Positions 34,514-45,948 of a DNA stretch of 64,000 nt are shown piece after piece. The stretch's first letter is position 1, and every line of letters starts with the position of its first letter. Under the pieces are notes generated by a model that saw only the letters and a list, made by a program, of their open reading frames with translations, searched no databases and was not told where the DNA came from. The position numbers and the translations under genes were made by a program. Where the stretch lies: positions 1,240,001-1,304,000 of the forward strand of contig JBAJFG010000111.1 of the NCBI GenBank assembly GCA_037903475.1. Direction: 5' to 3'. This DNA is from Ancylostoma caninum. Its lineage: Eukaryota > Nematoda > Chromadorea > Rhabditida > Ancylostomatidae.

Positions 34514-36666
34514 CCTAGGTACATAGGTTTGCACGGGCGGACATCTAGAAGGCCACACTGACATCAGTGTCCACGGCAATATTTCCGCAGGTAGGTGGCA
34601 AATTTTTTTTTACCTCTACTTACTGTTATGATGTTCGAGCAACCGATTACACGGTAAGCAACTTACTTCAGAAGTGAAAATTTCCGTCAGTGTTGCCTTC
34701 AGGCAATGATATCGTACAAATGAACGACTCCAACGAAAAACGAAGCAAATTTTTTTTTTCTGGCAGAAGAGTAGCACGATTTACTCTCCTGGGAACTTCT
34801 GGCCTTATTCCATCCCACTCGTGGAATAAAATGTGGACTCGTGGAATAAAAGCATTTGTAATCATGTCAATCCATTCTACAACATTTTCAAGAGCTGTTT
34901 GCAACGATCCCAGATCTGTAAGGTGAATAGCAAGTTGTAGTTGTACTTCAGCAAAAAGAACACTTCATTTCAATGGAAAACTAACAAGTTATAGTGAGTT
35001 TCATACCAATTATGACGTGCCTTACATCCGGATTGTCAAATTGAAACACCTTCCAAGTATTAAGCCTATATGTATAACCAAAACACTTTAAACTCGCCCG
35101 CATACGTGTCCGTTCTTCAACGAGAAAACGAAGAAAACGCCACAATTTGCAGCAATTTCCAGAGCACTTTGGAATTAGATTTACTTGATAGGGCTACAAA
35201 GAGAGCTCGGAAACGTTTCCCTTCATCGTGGACTAATTCCTACACTATCTTTCAACCGTAAACATCGAAAAGTGACAGAAAAACCACATAACCTCATGAA
35301 ACACTCAACTATTTGAAAAACTGATAATCCGTCAGTTTCTCAGAATAACTTGAGCTTCTACCAAAACAAAACTTATCACGTAGTTGCCAGTGAGTGTGGA
35401 AAAAAGCATATTTCACGGTTCAGAGTCCATTAGGGTGAAAAACGTATAATTGCCTTCCTTTTGAAGTTTTTTTTACTATGTCGTTGCATTTATATGTATA
35501 TCGCTCCAAAATTTTGTTGTAAATTTTGGTTACTTCAGAGACGCCTATCAAACCTATGAAATCATACAAATTTTTTTTAATATTAGTGTACATAATGCAC
35601 GGAACCGGGAACAAACATTTCTAACAAGCACAGGCAGACAGTTCTACTTTTCAAAATTCTCAACTTCTAGTGCTTGTAAGAACTCCTTTTTCTCACCATT
35701 CCTTCTTTTAAAAAACCAAGAAAATTGTTGGCTTCCTTCTACAATACGGAAGAGATTGCAAGTATTGAGGCTTTTTTTTAAAATTCAAGTACAATTTTGG
35801 CACTTCCATGTTAATTGAAATGATTAATAAGAACTCATTTGGAGTCACTCGCATAGGAGATTCAAAAATCACACTCAAGGAAACGCACGTACAGTGGCGA
35901 GTATGATCGAACGGGAACAGAATCTTCCAGAAGGAAATAAACGTGGTTCTGTCGCAAACCAAAAGGAGATAGGTGGTAAGTGTCCCAGCAGCTGACAATC
36001 GTTTGAAACTTTGTGCAGCCATTAAAAGTTGGGCAATTGAAATCCTTTGAATAACCGACGTAACAACAAATAAGTCAAAGTACAATGCAAGCTTTTCGTA
36101 ATTTGCACATGAAAACGTAACGCTGATGGCGTAAAGGACAATAATCTATCTTTGCTTATCCTTAGAAAAAACATCAATCCATGCTCCCGAATAAAGAATA
36201 ACAAGCGTACCCCGGAGACCGCCTGGAAAATCCATCAAAAAAGGTGCCAGCAACAGAGAAAAAATACGCGAAGCTATGACTTGCAGTACTTCTCTCGGAA
36301 GTAAGAAGCACAGCGCTTACAATGCCCTCCCATTTACCGGATGTAGTATTTACTTATTTATTTACTTGTGTGTGGATAAATCCCGCCTAACAATAGAGAT
36401 TACTTCAAAAAACATGAACAAAATACTTCAAAAAACATGAACAAAACACGACAATTGAACAAAACCATCAAGAAATTTTCGAGGGTAACAAAGTGCTAAG
36501 CAGATTCTTCTAGGAACTTGTCTACCAGTCTTTTGTATTGTGCTAGAGAGCATGGAAGAAGGTATTTTTTCGAGAATTTTAAAAAATGATGTTACTACAA
36601 CCGGAAAATGCGTCAGATGTATTTAAATTGGAAGATCTAGTTTCAGTTAATTAGGAAAAAAATTAC
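34514..36666. other. No firm gene; hydrophobic open frame at 35888-36105 (minus)
   Basis: On minus, about 70 codons from an acceptor at about 36133 read as membrane-like segments (LALYFDLFVVTSVIQR, then GTLTTYLLLVCDRTTF). A second frame from the same acceptor is open for 33 codons and would be in phase with the 36667-36802 exon. Neither is recognised. A 24-bp tandem duplication (CTTCAAAAAACATGAACAAA twice) lies at 36400-36447. Confidence 0.3.
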
Positions 36667-36802
36667 TGATCGAAGGAGGGAGAGAGCACTGGGGTCCTGA
36701 CGGATAGTTGTTGATGGTTACAGTGCCTTCTCTTCCTTGAATATACGAAGTTTTTGAACTAGTCCCTCTCTCCACGTCAACGTCAATTTTGCTTGCATCC
36801 AT
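36667..36802 (-). CDS. Candidate first exon, unidentified protein
   Basis: ATG at 36802 opens 45 codons with coding-type usage (MDASKIDVDVERGTSS, then GREGTVTINNYPSGPQC) to a donor GTAATT at 36666, phase 1. An upstream TTAGAATAG could be a cis or trans acceptor. The next minus-strand acceptor near 36133 gives an open continuation in phase. Product unknown. Confidence 0.35.
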
Positions 36803-37309
36803 AGCAAAAATAGATGAGCAGTGTTCTATTCTAATAAAAAACACTCACATAAAAGGATAAAACAGGAACGAAGGGAAATTACATAGAAAAAGCGTCCAAA
36901 AGAGGATGAAGATCAAAAAAACCCTGATAACTTCGCTATTTTTCTAGATTTTTTTCTAGAATTTCTAAGTGTTAAGGTCAGAAGAAGGGAAGGCAATATA
37001 TGACGAAAGCTGACAAGAATAAAGACCTCAAAAAGAATCTTAATAACTCAAGGAAACTTAAGAAAAAATACTCCCAACACCACAAAACTCCACTTCCTAT
37101 CATTTGACGTGAATGGTTTCATCATAGCTAAATAAATGAAAAGAAAGGAAGAAAGAGAGAGAGAGACAATGTCACTGACCACTAAAGTCCGATAAAATCT
37201 CTAGCACATTGAGTTCTGCTGCAGATTCCAAGTTGTAAATGAAAGCTATGGTCCATGCTCAAGAATGGAACATATAATTCCAACAATATTCACAAGATGG
37301 ACGAGTTAC

Positions 37310-37533
37310 CCTTAGCACAACAACGACATATCTCCACAGAATGCATGGATTGTTAACAAATATTGACGCAAAATTGCATGTCGTCTCGCAATTGTTCGTC
37401 CCTTGATTGAGGAAACTCGCTCCAACAGTCGCATCATCACACGTATACTCTCCCCAGATTTCAGCTAGGCCGTCTACTAAGTCCTTTCTAAGTTCGTATG
37501 CGGGTACCAATTCATCCAAAAGAGAATTTTTCG
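37310..37533 (-). CDS. Strong unidentified internal exon with four cysteines
   Basis: On minus, 224 bp are open in one frame from an acceptor (GTTGCTGAG) to a donor (AGG then GTAACT). The encoded 74 residues include LLDELVPAYELRKDLVDGLA, IWGEYTCDDATVGASFLNQG and NNCETTC, followed by a hydrophobic CILWRYVVVVL. Codon use is coding-like throughout and the frame has no ATG, so this is an internal exon. The Cys spacing (C, then C-x3-C, then C) suggests an extracellular or luminal segment preceding a membrane stretch. The acceptor lacks a T-rich tract. A TTAA-type MITE begins 53 bp upstream of the exon, in the presumed preceding intron. Family not recognised. Confidence 0.42.
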
Positions 37534-37585
37534 CTCAGCAACCTCAACATGTGAGGTGATCCACTCGCAAAGCAGTAACTTGAGC

Positions 37586-38147
37586 TTAAAGGCAGCGTCC
37601 AGGCAAAAAATTCGATACTTCAAATCTGCCATTCTTCACTCGACGAGCTGATTGCAACTGTATCGGTTTTACCCGTAGAAAGCTCGAAATTTCTGGTTTT
37701 TATAAGGCTGAAAGTTACGAAGTGGACGAGTTGTCCGGTAAAAAATGAAAACGGAGCAATGAGGCTGCTTGAACTCTCGTATTTTGGACAGACCAGCTAA
37801 TTGTTGCTATAGAGCATCCTAAGTAACATTTATAACATCCTTTTGTTTTTTGTTCACTTGTATTTCTTCTAATAACCCGCTTTATCCAAAATTCAGGTCG
37901 AAGTTCTGGCGCAGTACCGGTTGAAATACTTGTTAAATTTAGGGATACATGCTCAACAAGTTAATAGATGTGGCGTGAGTGTCATCCGCAGCACAAGGGA
38001 ATGGAAAGGGACCAGACTGTTGGACAGTCAAACATGTCTTAACAATGTTAGACAAGATGTTCTCACGAATTCCTCGAAGGGGCGGAGCGGGCACTGGATC
38101 GGCTTTGGGTACTAATAGTGAAGATTCTGCCTGGACGCTGTCTTTAA
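37586..38147. mobile_element. TTAA-flanked MITE, 554 bp
   Basis: TTAA at 37586-37589 and 38144-38147 flank an element starting AGGCAGCGTCCAGGC and ending GCCTGGACGCTGTCT. It shares AGGCAG termini with the elements at 9108-9570 and 44624-44874. The long open frames at 37939-38299 fall largely within it and are not genes. Confidence 0.75.
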
Positions 38148-38829
38148 CCACACAGTTCACTTCAGATGACCACAGAGAGAGCTCTGTACTTAAACTGTAC
38201 TTAAAGCACTTCTTCGAAACATGCCCTCACATGGTTTTCGATTCTCCTGACTTTGCACTCTCTAATTATAATTTGATCTTATCTCTAGAGGCTTACTAAC
38301 CAGAGAAAGAATTTTGTTTCAGATAACTGGTATAAAATTGGGGGCCTTTAAGTTCTTCGACTCACTGGAACTTAAGTTATTGAAGGATGAAAACAGTAAC
38401 GTATCCGGTAAATAGCGCATGATCACGACTAACTATAACTGTTAACCTAATGGTCCAGAACGTTGTTGCCCGAAGTTGTGATAGGAAAAAAGACATAAAA
38501 ATTTCGGACAAGATTTCTCGGCCAAGCGGGTATTAACAAATCTGGTAACTCGACTTCAAATAGGTTGAAAATTTGGTTGTTCAGAAAAGAAGAAGCAATA
38601 CAACCCTCGGAGAATGATAAGAGGGGTTTCAGACAAAATGAAAAGCTCAGTCCCAGTCGGGAGATGATCTTGCAGTAATTTGCGCACGTAAAATAATATT
38701 TGCTTAGCGCATAACAATATCGAGGACAACCAACTAGATGGTCAGGATCTATCGAACGTTGCACCACTTACCAGAGCAGTTTTTGAGTTTAGAAAAGTGG
38801 TTTATACTCTTTATGCATAGAAATTACGG

Positions 38830-39420
38830 TAATACTGCTTGTTCACCTGACTGAATTCTCATCTTGTGGGTTTCAGTGCTTTCTCTTTTTCGAACACTCG
38901 AATTTTTTGAAACAGGTCCAAAATTAACAATTGAATTATTTAACTTTTCGGATTTTATTTGGTCCTAAGTATTCCCAACTCACATGTATAGGTATGTTCT
39001 TATATTCCGAATAGTATTCAATTATAATACTTCTTGGTTACTATGTATAACAATGCACCCTACAAGGCTGAAATACATATGTACCTACTGCATGGAGTAC
39101 TTCACTGTTCTGCTGCACCACTAGATACTTGAGTATAAATGCATATTGTATATTAATAATGTATATGTAATGAATAATACATAGGTCATCGCTGGATTTT
39201 AATAATCCTTTGATATGGGTGAGACTTGGGATATACGTAGTTAGGACCGAATTAGGTATTAGATATACTCGAATCAGAATACTCGTTTTTGTATACGCCA
39301 GAAATCCGAATATTCGAATAAGAAATAGTAATACAGCCTGGAAGAAGGATAAGAATAGGTGTGAGCTTTCTCTTTCTCGAGTATTCGGATTTTCGAAAAG
39401 GTTTCTAAAATACAGTTAGC
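38830..39420. mobile_element. Two partial MITEs of the TTAGGACCGAA family
   Basis: A right end (TTTGGTCCTAAGTATTCC) lies at 38960-38977 and a left end (GTTAGGACCGAATTAGG) at 39240, with the shared inner block GTAATACAGCCTGGAAGAAGG at about 39330. About 250 bp of very AT-rich DNA separates them. A further inner fragment is at 38555-38640. Confidence 0.6.
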
Positions 39421-39849
39421 TGAATCGCTCAATTTTCAGTCGATCTCGAGCATGATTTTTAGTTTAAAAAAAATCCGGAACGCACTAGACTGCTCCGGAA
39501 ATAGAGGAGTGTTCTGAATCCACATAACATTAGAAACTAGAAACATTTCCTATCAACTGCAAAAACCGAAGACTCTTTCGACAAGATAGGCAAGAAATCC
39601 AACGTTTAACAAAATAGTTTGCTGAGCACAGTAGTGAACACCATGTTTCCTGGGTAAACCAAGAACATGTGAAAATGTGAGAACTAGCATAAATAAGTAT
39701 TCTAATAACGTTCAGCATGTTACTGGGAACAACAACATTCCAGAAAATCTCCGTACTCATGATTACGATAAGTACAAGATTACTGACTAAAGAACAGCTC
39801 ACACATTATAGAGAAATCATAGTAGGTTCCAATTAAGGTGCCAGAACCT

Positions 39850-39968
39850 CACCATGAATCATCGACATCACCCAGAGTAAACGTGTCGACGTTCGTGTTA
39901 ATGATGGGTAAGTTTGTCCAGTGCTAACACGTTTACCTCAGGTAATCTCAACGAAGCGTGTGCCCTCA
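39850..39968. repeat. Palindromic GAGATTACCC repeat copy
   Basis: Left ATCACCCAGAGTAAACGTGT, right ACACGTTTACCTCAGGTAAT then CTC; the interior has TTAATGATGGGTAAG. Confidence 0.7.
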
Positions 39969-41120
39969 GAATTTTTTTTTGCGATTATTACAAACAGTGC
40001 CCATCCGAGCGTCATTTCCAAAGATAAATATTTTTTGCCCGCTTTGAATTCTGTACTGTTTACTCAAGCAAATACTCTCGAGTATATGTTTCCCACCACT
40101 TCAGGAGGACTGGGTAACGTCAGATCAGGCTAACATCTTATATCTTAGCTAACGTAAGTACTCGTGGCAGAATTTTCCGCCTCTCAATCTTCACATTTCC
40201 AGTTCTCCTCGACGATTCCATTGCAAAAATATTCATATCATCTTTAACTAGCTGAATTAAAGTTCATGGAGTGAGTAAAAATCTAAAAGACAGTACAGAA
40301 TTCCGAAGATCCCTCCTACATCAAGGACATAGTTCAATATGGTGGCGATAGTGTCATTAAAGCAATGAATTGTGTGAAACGGGAAAAAAACGCTAGCAAG
40401 TTAAACAGTTCGACATGTTCTCCTTATCCTAGACCCGATTTGATATGTTCTCACGAAATCCTGAATGGAGCAGGCTGAACACTGGTGTTTGCTCACTGTA
40501 CCGGTGATGAAATTTAAACGGATATAAAGGCAGTGTGAAGCTTAGCACTATTCCACGTAGTAAAATACCACTTCTGCTAAGATGCAGCCTCGAAGTAAGT
40601 AAGCGACTAAGAGGAAGGAGAAAAGAAATGATGTTCTTAGTAGGACTGCGAATTAGCGAAATAAGATAACTGAAAAAAGATGAGAATTCAGGAATGCTCA
40701 AGTGTTATGTGGAAAGTGAACACATAGACGAGTCTCCAAAGATTGATAATAATTTTAGGTTTTACCAAGGAATTTGAGTCGCCGAGCTTCGACGAGTTTC
40801 TGTTGAGGAAGATTTCGAAGTTTCTGCTCATTACTTTCTTCTCAACCTCTTTTGCTTTTTTTATTGTTATTTGTTGGCACTAGAGAAGTTCATAGGGAAA
40901 ACACTTGAAATTGAAATCTCAACGGACACTGCATTCATTGGCGACAGATTGAAAAAAAGGATTGAAGAAAAAGGTGATTTGCTCAGGAACGGGACGAGAA
41001 TACTACGCATTATGGGGTTAAGAGCCAAAAAAAAAAGAGAAAAAGACACTTTCAGTATTTTTCCTTATGCTAGACTTTTCTTCCATTAAATTCTCTATAA
41101 ATTACGCTTGCAAATAGCCT
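39969..41120. other. No supported gene
   Basis: AT-rich; a charged frame at 40871-41089 (plus) lacks splice support. Confidence 0.35.
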
Positions 41121-41237
41121 ATGGCCGAAAACTACTTCCAGCTCATGGGCATTAAATCGGCCAGAGCGGCCGTTTTGACAAACACGACGGAAGGATGTCA
41201 TCGGCAGCATACTAAACGCTGGCATGAACACATCAAA
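41121..41237 (+). CDS. Candidate first exon
   Basis: ATG at 41121 starts 39 codons (MAENYFQLMGIKSARAAV) ending at AAA then donor GTATGC, phase 0. Codon use is coding-like, but the minus strand is also open across the same span, so repeat-derived sequence is possible. Not recognised. Confidence 0.25.
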
Positions 41238-41927
41238 GTATGCTCACCTCGGCACGAATGTCCGTTTCTTGCTATTATAGCGGATACCGAATTAGGAACG
41301 GGCCGATAGCTCGATCGATGTAGTGAGTGCATCAATGAGGCTTTGAGGAAGTTGCCTGAAAAAAAAAAACGCGCCGAATAAGTCGCCTTGAGGTGAAGAA
41401 GTGAGGAAAATGAACAAAAAAAGGAAGACTCGCATGAGTACGATTGGAAACTGTAGAGAAATCCATCGATTTATTCATTTACTTATGTTGGTATCGAACA
41501 GGTTATAGCAATTTTGAACCAATGAGTTAAAGAAAAATCCCTATATAATCCTAAAATCCTTAATAAAATCCTTCCTATATTCATTTAAAAGAAGCTGTTG
41601 CACTACAACTCACTTCAGCGGGCCTTATCCGTGTCTGCCGTTTCATTTTTGACTTTTTTATGTTTGCCGTATTTTTAGTGATCATCTGCCTATGGTCTTT
41701 TCTTTTACTTAGTTCTAGTGTCTTTCGTTTTGTTGAAGTGCATGCGCGCCTTTGGCGTAACAAATAAATAAATAAATAAAATCTAATGACCTCAACAGCT
41801 CGTAACTGGGCTGTCAGCTTCTTTGAGTATGAGAGCATGACACCAGTCCTATGTAGACACAAGAATGTTTGCCTATTTATAACAAGTTTGTAGCGATACC
41901 AAAGCAAAGATTGTACAGAAAATCTCA

Positions 41928-42531
41928 TACAGGGTGGGCCAAAAATACGGTAATAAAGGAGAGGGCAATCAGAAGAAGATTTTCCAAGGGATCTGAAACA
42001 GCGCTGCATGTTCATTATTTATGTTCATTACTCGCGACGAATATAATCCAAGAAAACATCCAGAAATATCTTCCATCTGCTACGAATCAAACCCTGAGAC
42101 ATAAAATGAAGTCGCAGACCTCGGTGCGCAAGCGGTTGAGCAAAGATTTATTTCTTATTTTTTGAAGTTTTTTTCTTGGAGATTTTGAAATCCTAAGAGA
42201 TACTGAGCAAGCCTATGTATCAGGTATAGTGAAAACTTACTAAAACATGTTTTACAACTTATAAGACATCAGTTTTTTGTTGTCTGCTCTTCAATCATCG
42301 GTGTAACACCACCCTACACATATGTGACTGAGTTCTGTGCAACTGAGTGGCCACTTGACAAAACCAGTAGGTCCCGAAATTTATTGTTTCTCTAGTTGTG
42401 AACCAGACGAAACCTGATTTCCAGAGCATTGTCCTGGTAGACCGCCTCCCAACTAAACGTTACTTCAGTGCAGAACATGCTCCTTTGAAAGTAAAACACG
42501 TCTTGTTACCGTATTTACGGCCCACCTTGTA
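41928..42531. mobile_element. Tc1/mariner-type MITE, 600 bp, TA duplication
   Basis: TA (41928-41929) is followed by CAGGGTGGGCCAAAAATACG; the inverted mate TACGGCCCACCTTG precedes TA at 42530-42531. The terminal repeats are about 28 bp with a few mismatches. CAGGGTGG ends with TA duplication are typical of the Tc1/mariner superfamily. No transposase motif was seen inside. Confidence 0.8.
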
Positions 42532-43182
42532 TCTATGGCTGAGCGTACTGTGGGATAAGCTCCGGATGCTTCACTGGTCTCGGAATTATTGCATTATGCT
42601 CTATTTTCGAGAAGTTTCTTCTATAACGCTTATTATTCCAGGTGAAAGTCCAAGGACATTATCCAGTAATCAATTACATTTGTTCAAAGGATAAACAGAT
42701 TCAAACAAATTAAACAACTTAGACCTCAAAATATTCCTCCGCTTAATAACGAATAGGTCTCATTTTGTTGCTGTTACTGAAGACTTCTTAGAGGCAGTGA
42801 CAATGAATCAAATACCCACCCCTCAATAGTGGTACTACTGTTGTTTCGGAAATCCAGAGTGTTTCCCAAAAATATATGTATGTGAGCAATGCAATTCTAT
42901 ACGGATGCTTCGAGAAAAATTTGACAACATATAACATCATAACATGAGTTCCAAGTTCGAGCTTCTAGACTTGAGGATTGATCTGAATGGTTCAAAACTG
43001 AAGCTGCACACACATTTGTAAGCGCACCATAGATCCGAACGTTGGTAAAAGAGGAGAAAATATTCGTGGACGAATAATTTACTACATATATTAGCAAAGG
43101 ATTTAGCAGAGACTCCATTCAGCTGTGTGGAACACCTCTTATCAACAATAACCCAACTTTTGGGCACTCCATATTCTAGTTA

Positions 43183-43707
43183 TTGGGTTGGGCAATAAGT
43201 TTGTGCGCTTTTTTTTCATCTAAGTTTTTTTACGAGGATTTGAGGTAATTTCGATAGCTTGTCATAGGTCATCTTGTAGCTCTTGTTTTGCTCTTCACGA
43301 ATATTATAACCAATGTCCCCAATTTCTGCTATTTCTCCTTTTCTGTCGCATGAAATGTGACCCTTCAGTTCGACCAAAGCATACATCTCCGACACCTCCA
43401 ACTGATTCTCTACTATAGGCTCGAGCTGCTGGGGATGTTAAGAACGTCTAAATGGAAGCTATTACTGTTGAAAGGACAGCGCAGAAGTGGATGTCTGCTT
43501 CAGGGAAGTCGATTATGGGCTGGAGGATGCATCTTGTTCTGTACGCACAGTACGTAGAGTTATGAGACGATTTTTCGCAAACACTTGCTCTAGATGTGAA
43601 GAAGTACTGCGGATAGTCACTTTCAGAAAAAACCTAAGCTCAACTAGTCCACTTCGTGCAAATACACTGAATGCTCAGAAAAACCTCACGAACTTATTGC
43701 CCAACCT
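43183..43707 (+). mobile_element. Internally deleted mariner element
   Basis: The left terminus TTGGGTTGGGCAATAAGTTT and right terminus ACTTATTGCCCAACCTAA are inverted copies of a mariner-type end. The length of about 525 bp compares with about 1.3 kb for an intact mariner, so more than half the transposase gene is gone. Confidence 0.8.
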
Positions 43708-43714
43708 AATGTAA
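43357..43714 (+). pseudogene. Mariner transposase N-terminal region, frameshifted
   Basis: Pieces of a mariner DNA-binding domain appear in order but in different frames: HLRHLQLILYYRLELLG near 43384, then ITVERTAQKW near 43455, then FREVDYGLEDASCSVRT near 43497. In mariner proteins the last block (F..GD..LED..RSGR) lies between the two helix-turn-helix parts. At least two frameshifts and a stop separate the pieces, and the catalytic DDD region is absent. The gene is dead. Confidence 0.75.
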
Positions 43715-43880
43715 CAATATTTGGCTAGCGTAGAAGCTTAGCCTGAATTTGTTTCCTAAGGAATCACATCATTCATCAGAAACTGTCTGGAACAGGGATC
43801 TGATTCAAAAGACACTCAAGTGCATTCTCTAATCCGTCTTCAAGTCTTCCACAAGACGCCTCTGATTCACTCGCTTTTTG

Positions 43881-43882
<2 letters not shown>

Positions 43883-43947
<65 letters not shown>
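43883..43947. repeat. (TA)n microsatellite
   Basis: About 65 bp of uninterrupted TA repeats. Confidence 0.97.
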
Positions 43948-43951
<4 letters not shown>

Positions 43952-44619
43952 CCTTTGTAAGGGACCACCTCTTGCGCAATACATCTCAAAATGGAAAGAA
44001 CACTGTGGCTCCAATAGCTTTCACAGAACAGAACAGTCACGGCTACCAAAGGAAAGGGTCGGACTCGAAAATCAAGGACACCGTCAAGGGAATACGACTA
44101 AAATAAAAATAAAAAACCTGCGCTTCTCCACAAATGCACACACCAATTTCGGCATTCCTTTCCAAAAAAAACTAGAACAAACGAGAGGAAACTAAGCCGA
44201 GACACTGTGCAACCACCTAAACCTATGTGCATGACGAAAGCAAAATGGACCAAAACTTCAGAAAGGACCTTTCGCAAACGATCTCTGATCCACAACAGTT
44301 ATTCTGAGGAAATTTCAAAAGGTTCATGGAATGAGTGAGATCCAGAGAGGACAATGATGCGACATTGGTCGCAAAACGACGAAGACGACATGTCATGTGG
44401 CATCGATGGCAATGAGAAGCACATGTTCGCTCGATCAAACCTCAGATGACCTCTAAAACCTCCCTCATGACCACTAAATATGAGCGATACAGAAAAAAAT
44501 GAGCAAGAATTGAGGGGAGATGTCAAGTATCAAGTAAACCATGTTGAAACACTCTGAAGGATGAACTTCCTTACAGATAACGTTATGTAAAAGATTTTTT
44601 TCAAACAGGCCTTAATACC
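43948..44619. other. No firm gene; open on both strands at 44320-44500
   Basis: A minus frame (MPHDMSSSSFCDQCRIIV) and a plus frame (HWSQNDEDDMSCGIDGNEK) overlap with similar codon quality and neither has both splice sites. Confidence 0.25.
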
Positions 44620-44878
44620 TTAAAGGCAGTGACTCACCTCATTTTCGATTCTAGGATATCAATAGGATCTGGACCTACTCGACGTGCTGAGTTCAAAAGC
44701 GTATATGATTTCTAATAAAACTCCCGAAAAACCCGTTTTCGAGGGACCAATCCATTTTGTCACGGACGAGTTCCACGGCAAGAAAACTGTATGACTTCTC
44801 TGCGCCTCTTTTGATCTCATTGATCGCATAGGTGTTCTCATTGCCGGAAACGTAGCTGAGATGAGACAGTGCTTTTAA
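44620..44878. mobile_element. TTAA-flanked MITE, 251 bp
   Basis: TTAA at 44620-44623 and 44875-44878. The left end AGGCAGTGACTCACCTCA pairs with a diverged right end TGAGATGAGACAGTGCT. Third member of the AGGCAG-ended group in this window. Confidence 0.65.
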
Positions 44879-45142
44879 GCATTTTCAGTCTCAAGCCGTA
44901 TAAAAACTTTTTTTTTTTCAAAATTTCCGCAAAGAATCCTCTCACGCAGGGCTTAACCGACCATCTGAAAATGAGGCAAATTGAGGTATTCCAAGACCTT
45001 AATAGAATCGAAAAGCTGTGAAATTCCCGAAAAAAAGGTGGATTTTTCAATCGATGATGCATCAAACGCCCAACAACTCCAAGTGGCGGTTTTCCTGATG
45101 GCCGCGTCTTGATTCTTCTTTCCTTTCCTTCCTTTCCCTTCC

Positions 45143-45446
45143 TTACAAGGGAAGTGCAAGAACTTAAGCTGCGCTTTCGGAACGAGACATATATGGTTGG
45201 AAAGCTTATCTCAAATGATGTTACAGATTATATTTGAAATTTGCTAAATGGTTAATACAAGCTCAAAATTCCTGCTATAATGATTGAGGGAGGTATATGT
45301 CAATATGGCAGGGAATGGAATTTTGAGCTTGTATTAACCATTTAGCAAATTTTAAATATAATCTGCAACATGATTTGAGATAAGCTTTCCAACCATATAT
45401 GTCTCGTTTTGAAAGCGCAGCTTAATTTCGTGCACTTCCCTTGTTA
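45143..45446. mobile_element. Foldback MITE with TTA duplication (PIF/Harbinger-like)
   Basis: 298 bp (45146-45443) between TTA direct repeats. Arms of about 130 bp are about 93% identical when inverted, starting CAAGGGAAGTGCA and running to CTCAAAATTCC, with a loop of about 35 bp. A 3-bp TTA/TAA duplication is typical of PIF/Harbinger transposons. Non-coding. Confidence 0.8.
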
Positions 45447-45948
45447 GATGACTATTGGCCATCGGCGGAATTTTCCTTCGCTTCCACTCTATGTGCAATA
45501 TTTTGCTGAACCTCACAAATGTTTCAGAAAAAATAGCTTTTGCACTGTTGCAGACAATAACTATTCCAATATGAAGTCGTTGTTGTGCGGAAGAGAAGTC
45601 GTTGTGTTACGGATCTTGCCAAAATGATCCGAGATTCTTTGCCGTACCCACTATTTGTTAGATGAGATGACTCGATTTGGTAACTCCAATGAAAAGATGG
45701 GACCACCTACTGTTGACCTGTCGGGGTTGCACCGTATTCCTATGTCCAAAAAAGACACTTGTTCTCATGAGAATAGAGGATTTTTCACTCCGGACGTGTA
45801 ATTTGTGATCTCTTTTCTTGTCTTTGCTTAGTAGAACCCATGCTTTATACATACATCACCGATATAAGCTTGTAAAGGTGAGTTAAAGAAGTTCTGCAAA
45901 TGTTTTCACTATTCAAACAAGGAGAGAAAATTTGCTCTTCATATCTGT

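Noticed and set aside
39530..39802. Serpentine receptor fragment on the minus strand
   Set aside because: Hydrophobic, but no family motif and no splice-site pair; AT-rich DNA gives such frames by chance.
41930..42529. Transposase gene inside the CAGGGTGGGCC element
   Set aside because: Open frames inside show no DDE/D, helix-turn-helix or other transposase signature.
43878..44195. Frame beginning with repeated YI residues
   Set aside because: Translation of the (TA)n microsatellite.
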